From Candidatus Stahliibacteriota bacterium (lineage in GTDB: Bacteria > Hydrothermota > UBA3073), in contig DAOUSS010000005.1 of the NCBI GenBank assembly GCA_030627085.1, positions 1 through 26,610 of the forward strand: a DNA stretch of 26,610 nucleotides, given 5' to 3'. The position numbers and the translations under genes were made by a program. Positions 21,972 to 26,610 of this stretch are shown here, piece by piece; position 1 is the first letter of the stretch, and every line of letters begins with the position of its first letter. The notes below the pieces were generated by a model. The model was not told the DNA's origin and ran no database searches. It was given only the letters and a program-made list of their open reading frames with translations.

Positions 21972-23759
21972 TCATGTATTGGGATAAACTTGAAGCGCTT
22001 TAAGCCAGCTTGTCAGTTTATCTATACGTTTTCCTGTCTCAGCAGGGAGTTTGAAAGGCCTTCCCCTCGCATCCACGATAATGCCTACAACCCCACCACT
22101 GATCTCCATCTCTATCCTTCTCTCTTTGTTTGGACCAATGTAGAAACCTCTTTCTGTTTCTATAATTATCTTTTTCTTTTCATCTGTTGCAAGCGGAATT
22201 CTTGCCATATCTCCATAGTTTACAGAAAATTCTCCGTCGTCACTCTTTATTCTGATACAGGGAACTCCATCGGTCTTTGCTGTTCCAATAGGTGCTATAC
22301 AGTACCCGAGGGGAACAAGGCAGTCTTTATAAAATACCTCGATAGCTGCATCTTCGTTCACCTCTGCAAGTACACCAAGGTGTGGCATCATAAATATGGA
22401 ATCAACACCAAGCCTTGTTAAACCTTCTGGAAGAAAGGCATCTATGAGCATAAGAGCAGACTGAACCCTCCTTGGTGCATGGGAAAGTGCACCTCCCGAA
22501 CCTATTAGGATATTCAAACCCATCATATCCACGAGTGTTTCACCTGTTTGTGCCTGTGCAAATGTGTCCGATATAGTTCTTTCCTGCTGAACCCCTTTGA
22601 GCCCAACCGCCATTGTTTTATGTTGAAAGAAGGCGAGCCGTAATGCCTCTCTTGCTATAGCCTGTTCTATTTTCAGCTCAACCAGGGTTTGTGGTATGGT
22701 TGTAGGTCTTATCATCTTGTTCCTTATACGATTTCTTAAGTCTTTTTCATCTATTTCAAATGGGATCCATCTTGTTATATTTTCTATCCCTGTCTCTGCA
22801 AGGACATTTGATATGGAATAACTCATTCCAAGATTTGCGGAGACAGTTCTATTGAATACATCTTCAAAGACAGAAAACACATCTGTTGTAGCACCACCAA
22901 TATCAACTCCCATAGCACTTATACCCTCGTGTTTTGCAAGGTAGTGGATGAGCGAACCGACTGCACCAGGAGTTGGCATAATAGAAACATCTGTCCATGC
23001 CATAAGTTTTTTGTACCCAGGTGCATGAGCCATAACATGTTCCATAAATTGTTCGTGTATCTTGTTCCTGGCAGGTACAAGATTTTCTCTCTCAAGGACA
23101 GGACGGAGGTTGTCAACAATTGCAAGATCTGCTTTTTCGGTGAGGATTTTCTTGACCACATCTCTCGCATCCTTGTTACCTGCGTATATTACAGGCAGTT
23201 TGTAACCCATACCGAATCTCGGGCGAGGATCTGCTGCTCCAATCAATTCCGCAAGTTCTGCAACATGTGATATCGTTCCACCATCCACGCCGCCAGACAG
23301 GAGGATCATATCGGGTCTTAATTTTCTTACAATCTCAATCTTTTGATGTGGTAGTCTGCCATCATTGGATGCAATCGTCTCCATAACTATTGCACCTGCA
23401 CCAAGTGCTGCCCTTGCTGCGCTCTCTGCTGTCATAGACTTAACAACTCCTGCTACCATCATCTGGAGACCACCGCCAGCAGAAGATGTGGATATATAAA
23501 TATCAACGCCCTCCTTATCATTTTTTCTTGATTTTATGATCTTTTCACCACTTAGGATTTTTTTCCCTGTCAGTTCTTCAACCTCCCCTACAGCATTCAG
23601 AACACCCCTGGTGACATCTTCAAAAGGCGCCTCAACTGTTGTGGGTGCCTCGCCTCTCGTAACGAGCCTGTATTCACCTCCTATCTTTTCTATAAGTATT
23701 GCCTTTGTTGTAGTGCTTCCACAATCTGTTGCGAGTATTGTTTGTAATTCATCCTTCAT
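21972..23759 (-). CDS. glmL: GlmL/MutL-family ASKHA ATPase (methylaspartate mutase activator-like)
   Basis: The start is set at 23759, where AAAGGAGG stands 4 nt before the ATG; the longer frame has no site. The 595-residue protein matches the MutL (GlmL) family. Phosphate loop 1 is ATDCGSTTTKAILIE near residue 10. STSSAGGGLQMMVAGVVKSM and ILLSGGVDGGT follow. Phosphate loop 2 is GVDIGGATTDVFSVF and the adenosine loop LIGSGGALSHAPRR. In clostridia GlmL lies between glmS and glmE and is thought to reactivate the B12-dependent glutamate mutase. No GlmS/GlmE, kamD/E or ornithine-mutase gene is in the window. It may serve a distant mutase or have another client, perhaps linked with the next gene. 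Confidence 0.88.
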   Translation of the reverse strand: MKDELQTILATDCGSTTTKAILIEKIGGEYRLVTRGEAPTTVEAPFEDVTRGVLNAVGEVEELTGKKILSGEKIIKSRKNDKEGVDIYISTSSAGGGLQMMVAGVVKSMTAESAARAALGAGAIVMETIASNDGRLPHQKIEIVRKLRPDMILLSGGVDGGTISHVAELAELIGAADPRPRFGMGYKLPVIYAGNKDARDVVKKILTEKADLAIVDNLRPVLERENLVPARNKIHEQFMEHVMAHAPGYKKLMAWTDVSIMPTPGAVGSLIHYLAKHEGISAMGVDIGGATTDVFSVFEDVFNRTVSANLGMSYSISNVLAETGIENITRWIPFEIDEKDLRNRIRNKMIRPTTIPQTLVELKIEQAIAREALRLAFFQHKTMAVGLKGVQQERTISDTFAQAQTGETLVDMMGLNILIGSGGALSHAPRRVQSALMLIDAFLPEGLTRLGVDSIFMMPHLGVLAEVNEDAAIEVFYKDCLVPLGYCIAPIGTAKTDGVPCIRIKSDDGEFSVNYGDMARIPLATDEKKKIIIETERGFYIGPNKERRIEMEISGGVVGIIVDARGRPFKLPAETGKRIDKLTSWLKALQVYPNT

Positions 23760-23792
23760 AAATCCTCCTTTAAAACGCAATATTATGTAAGA

Positions 23793-24677
23793 TTAAATTA
23801 GCTTTTGCTTTACCTCAGTACCTTTGCATACAAATTTAGTTTCTGTTAACTTTTTTATCTCATCTATTACCCTTTGTATCATCCAGTCAGGTGTGGATGC
23901 ACCCCCTGTCACACCTACCTTACACACATCTGAAAACCAGTTCTTCTTCAACTCCTTTTCCGTTTCTATATGATAAGTGGGTATTTCCTTTTCTTTTACG
24001 AGTGCCGTGAGTCTTTTTGTATTTGCAGAATTTTTACCCCCTACTATAATCATGCAACCAACCTCTTTTGCAAGTTTAAGAGCGGCTTCTTGGCGCTGTT
24101 GTGTAGATGTGCATATGGTATTAAATACCCTTACCTCCAGCGTAATTTTGATGAGTTCAGATACCACCCGTGATAGCATCTCCATAGATTGTGTTGTTTG
24201 TGCGACAACTCCTATTTTGTTTGAAAGTGAGATATCTTTTATGTCGGTGTGATTATTTATACAGGCTGCATCTTTACCTGCAAAACCAAGAATCCCCTCT
24301 ACCTCTGGATGTTCTCTCTCCCCAAGTATCACTACCTGATAACCTTTCGCCTTTAACATTTTTGCCTTTTCCTGTGCCTGTTTTACAAATGGACAGGTAG
24401 CATCTACTATGGTGAATCCTCTTTCTTTTGCGTGCTCTACTATGGATGGAGGAATACCATGGGAGCGTATTATAAGTATTCCCTTTTTTATATTGTTAAG
24501 GGTTTCAAGAGGTATAATTCCCTTCGTGCGTAGCTGTTCCACAACCTGTGGATTATGGATAAGAGATCCTAATGTATATATTGGAATCTTGGAGTTTTTT
24601 GCAGTTTCGTACGCTATTTTTAATGCCCTCTCAACTCCAAAACAGAAGCCTGCATTCTGTGCAAGATATATTTTCAT
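23793..24677 (-). CDS. ispH: 4-hydroxy-3-methylbut-2-enyl diphosphate reductase
   Basis: The 294-residue protein is full-length IspH. The three [4Fe-4S] ligands are Cys12 (AGFCFGVERA), Cys95 (VDATCPFV) and Cys189 (NTICTSTQQRQ). Substrate-binding histidines lie in HNPQVV (41), RSHG (73) and EHPEVEG (123), and the catalytic Glu in the last motif. GGKNSANTKRL and VTGGASTPDWMI complete the site. It makes IPP and DMAPP in the last step of the MEP pathway in the cytosol. It begins 8 bp after the HD gene stop and lies 33 bp before glmL, so the three form one operon. Confidence 0.97.
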   Translation of the reverse strand: MKIYLAQNAGFCFGVERALKIAYETAKNSKIPIYTLGSLIHNPQVVEQLRTKGIIPLETLNNIKKGILIIRSHGIPPSIVEHAKERGFTIVDATCPFVKQAQEKAKMLKAKGYQVVILGEREHPEVEGILGFAGKDAACINNHTDIKDISLSNKIGVVAQTTQSMEMLSRVVSELIKITLEVRVFNTICTSTQQRQEAALKLAKEVGCMIIVGGKNSANTKRLTALVKEKEIPTYHIETEKELKKNWFSDVCKVGVTGGASTPDWMIQRVIDEIKKLTETKFVCKGTEVKQKLI

Positions 24678-24685
24678 GGAATTTA

Positions 24686-25225
24686 TTATCCTGTGAGTTC
24701 CTCGTTTATCTCCTGCATCGCCTTAAGCACAATGTTGACAAAGTCATCTATTGGGATACTTATTTTCTCACAAGCAAGTATTTGCTCTCTGTTTGCTCCC
24801 CTTGCAAACCCTTTCTGTTTAAACTTCTTTAAAACAAATTTTGTGTCTATTCCTGTGAGTGTTTTTGATGGATGCATCAGCATAGCAGCTATTATAAGGC
24901 CTGTGAGTGGGTCGAGTGCATAGAGTGCAATGTCCATAGTTGACTTTGGTTCGATATAGCCTGTGTGCCTTTCTATGGCTTTTACTACTCTATCGTCCAG
25001 CTTGCCCTTGAGAAATGACGCACCCTTTTTGCCGTGTTCTTCTGCATCTTCAATCTCCTCATAATCTATATCGTGCAAAAGCCCTGCAAGTCCCCACAGG
25101 TCAGCGTCTTCTCCAAGATACTCTGCTATACGTTTCATTCCAATCTCACAGGCGAGAGAATGTTTTACAAGGTTTTTCTTTTTCAACTTGGAGTGAAGAA
25201 TATCCAGTGCTTCTTTTCTTTGCAT
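24686..25225 (-). CDS. HD-domain phosphohydrolase
   Basis: The 179-residue protein has the metal ligands of the HD superfamily: His22 (KHSLACE), His51-Asp52 (LLHDIDYE), His64, His87 (ERHTGY) and Asp105 (ALDPLTGL). The HDIG-type arrangement LAGLLHDIDYEE-x-x-D-x-EEHG-x-x-GA is typical of short predicted hydrolases, usually on phosphate esters or nucleotides. There is no sensor or partner domain. The substrate is unknown. It leads the HD-ispH-glmL set on the minus strand, with der upstream across a 325-bp repeat-filled spacer. Confidence 0.88.
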   Translation of the reverse strand: MQRKEALDILHSKLKKKNLVKHSLACEIGMKRIAEYLGEDADLWGLAGLLHDIDYEEIEDAEEHGKKGASFLKGKLDDRVVKAIERHTGYIEPKSTMDIALYALDPLTGLIIAAMLMHPSKTLTGIDTKFVLKKFKQKGFARGANREQILACEKISIPIDDFVNIVLKAMQEINEELTG

Positions 25226-25490
25226 TATGTTGAATTACGCGTAAATAAACCACAAGATTACCACGAGAGATTATCGGAGAATGTCAAATTTCCAATACCC
25301 AATTTCCAATAAAATGTCAAATTCCTAAATTCCCAGTTTCATTTTGAGGTTGGCTGCTCTTTGCATCAGCAAGCTGATGCACTCCAAAAGCAGTATTTCA
25401 CTACTCCGCACTTGCCGAATATATTTGACATTTGGCATTTGGATTTTCATTGGAAATTAGAAATTCGGATTTTGAAATTTTGTTGTGTTT
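25226..25490. repeat. Repeat-filled spacer with AT-rich inverted repeat and central hairpin
   Basis: The left arm (about 25275-25340: AATGTCAAATTTCCAATACC) and right arm (about 25425-25480: TTTGACATTTGGCATTTGG) are rough reverse complements. Between them GCATCAGC-AA-GCTGATGC is a perfect 8-bp stem (about 25366-25383). The family is that seen at 19734-19880 and 20556-20656. No gene is supported here. Confidence 0.5.
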
Positions 25491-25518
25491 ACCCCGTGAA
25501 ATAGATATTTCACAGGGT
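25491..25518 (-). terminator. Palindromic terminator-like hairpin after der
   Basis: ACCCCGTGAAATA (25491-25503) and TATTTCACAGGGT (25506-25518) form a 13-bp stem with one mismatch and a 2-base centre, 31 bp after the der stop codon. In the der direction it is followed by AAACACAACAAAATTT, so a U-tract is absent. Confidence 0.45.
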
Positions 25519-25549
25519 GAATCTGTGGTTTATACATATTTTGGGATTA

Positions 25550-26610
25550 TTACTTCTGCTCAAACTCTATGGGTACTCCACGAAATCCAAATTTATTTCT
25601 TATGCACTTCTCAATATAACTCAGATCGCTATTTTTCAGTCTTCTGCGAGTAGTTACTCTAAAGCAAGGAGGAGATATTGATACCTGACGGAGACCAGAA
25701 AGTCTCACATGTTGCATCTCACTCCTTAGGATATCAAGTCCATCAGCGGTCACCCTTTTTTTTCTCTCATCGTATATCCTGAGTGCCTCCTTTAACGGCA
25801 CATTTATATCTCTTCCCAAAAGTGCAGACATATATATGATGGGGATATGTGATGCAAAACTAACACTGTGCCCGAGGAAATATCTACCCAGATCACTTTT
25901 ATTTGCTGCTATCACAACCCCTTTTCCTCTCCTGAAGAGAAGCTGAATAATCCTTTTATCTTCTTTTGTTAAAGGTGCATTTGATTCTATCATAACTATT
26001 CCAACATCAATTCTCTTCGTATTTGAGATCGTAAGCGCAGTTGCACCCTTTTCCACATCAGTTTTAACCTTTTGTCTTTTTTTTAATCCAGGGGTATCTG
26101 CCAGAGTAAGTTCTCTTCCATGAAATCTTATAGTAACATCGCATACGTCTATTGTGGTCCCGGGTGATTCGTCAACAATCATTCTCTCCTTTCCCAGGAG
26201 TGTATTTATATAAGTAGACTTACCAACATTCGGTCTACCCATTATGGAGATGACAGGAAGAGAGGCACAAATGGAGGGAGAGGAAGGGACTTCTTTCACA
26301 ATATCGTCCACAAGCTGTTCAACCCCGTAACCCTTTAAGGCAGAAATAGGATACAATTTATCAAATCCGAGAACATGAAAGTTTTGAGCAGCAAAAAGTC
26401 TCTTCTTTGTATCCACTTTGTTCACAACAAGCCATATGGATCTTCCGAGTTTTCTTAAGGCAACAGCAACATCTTCATCGAATGGTGTAACACCATCCTT
26501 TACATCTACTATAAACAGAATTATGAAGGCATTGTTCAGCACCTCCTGTAATTTCTCTTGAACCTTCTTTTTTATCCCCGTTTTGCAGGGGAAAATTCCA
26601 CCTGTATCAA
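25550..26610 (-). CDS. der: Ribosome assembly GTPase Der (EngA), 5' end outside the window
   Basis: The frame is open to the window edge. The visible part begins with DTGGIF, the G3 motif of the first GTPase domain, so the first 50 or so residues are missing. A GTG inside the frame (26540-26542) is not the true start. The first domain continues with LFIVDVKDGVTPFDEDVA and NKVD. The second GTPase domain has GRPNVGKSTYINTLLG, PGTTID, LADTPG, AANKSDLG and SALLG. The C-terminal KH-like domain ends VSISPPCFRVTTRRRLKNSD and NKFGFRGVPIEFEQK, where FGF-x-G-x-PI is diagnostic. Der helps 50S ribosomal subunit maturation in the cytosol. The missing part lies immediately beyond the right edge. Confidence 0.96.
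   Translation of the reverse strand, partial: DTGGIFPCKTGIKKKVQEKLQEVLNNAFIILFIVDVKDGVTPFDEDVAVALRKLGRSIWLVVNKVDTKKRLFAAQNFHVLGFDKLYPISALKGYGVEQLVDDIVKEVPSSPSICASLPVISIMGRPNVGKSTYINTLLGKERMIVDESPGTTIDVCDVTIRFHGRELTLADTPGLKKRQKVKTDVEKGATALTISNTKRIDVGIVMIESNAPLTKEDKRIIQLLFRRGKGVVIAANKSDLGRYFLGHSVSFASHIPIIYMSALLGRDINVPLKEALRIYDERKKRVTADGLDILRSEMQHVRLSGLRQVSISPPCFRVTTRRRLKNSDLSYIEKCIRNKFGFRGVPIEFEQK

Noticed and set aside
23970..25312. Plus-strand ORFs antisense to ispH and the HD gene
   Set aside because: Both minus-strand genes have complete catalytic motifs; the antisense frames lack any.

Overview
The window looks like a chromosomal segment of an uncultured Gram-negative, probably anaerobic bacterium. 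The Gram-negative call rests on an ADP-heptose-type glycosyltransferase and several secreted proteins. The AT-rich spacers, a GCCTG-CGG-CAGGC palindrome family and an orphan glutamate-mutase-activator (GlmL/MutL) gene recall poorly sampled phyla such as WOR-3, Omnitrophota or Nitrospirota relatives. That placement is an impression, not a measurement.

Layout. (1) 1-3.3 kb: a partial PQQ-type beta-propeller gene (minus) diverges from a GT9 glycosyltransferase (plus). A decayed stretch follows with tiny ORFs, a truncated membrane protein, a transposase tail and a response-regulator fragment. (2) 3.3-8.4 kb: two large exported proteins on opposite strands, a metzincin-like protease with about 12 TPR repeats and a ten-Asp-box BNR propeller, then a spacer holding the second copy of a 62-bp dispersed repeat. 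(3) 8.4-12.25 kb: an orphan PAS/HisKA_2 sensor kinase, rarA, a MerR-like regulator and tRNA-Pro(GGG). (4) 12.3-17.95 kb: a run of mostly single-gene units, all on the minus strand (DUF4870, a membrane-anchored coiled-coil protein with a coupled small ORF, a DUF6544-like protein, a zinc ribbon, an Ogg2-type DNA glycosylase, a flavin reductase, an Acr3 arsenite exporter), ending at the N-terminal stub of a tyrosine recombinase. Most spacers hold structured palindromes, several with TAAC/GTTA-type boxes at their ends. (5) 18-19.7 kb: a GT-B glycosyltransferase, a repeat-rich spacer with a small inverted-repeat element, and tRNA-Pro(CGG). (6) 19.9-26.6 kb: a minus-strand housekeeping series: der (partial), an HD hydrolase, ispH, a GlmL-like ASKHA ATPase, a 376-residue protein with barrel-sandwich and KOW-like ends, and pcm.

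The most unusual region is 12.3-17.95 kb. Between two tRNA-Pro genes lie unrelated accessory genes, each followed or preceded by an imperfect palindrome, and a truncated recombinase sits at one end. This resembles an integron cassette array without an integrase (CALIN), or a related single-gene mobile-unit system. A perfect 16-bp inverted repeat brackets acr3. The core boxes only partly match the attC consensus and their orientation is not consistent, so this is a hypothesis. The second point of interest is the GlmL-like activator beside a barrel-sandwich protein with no mutase subunits in view.
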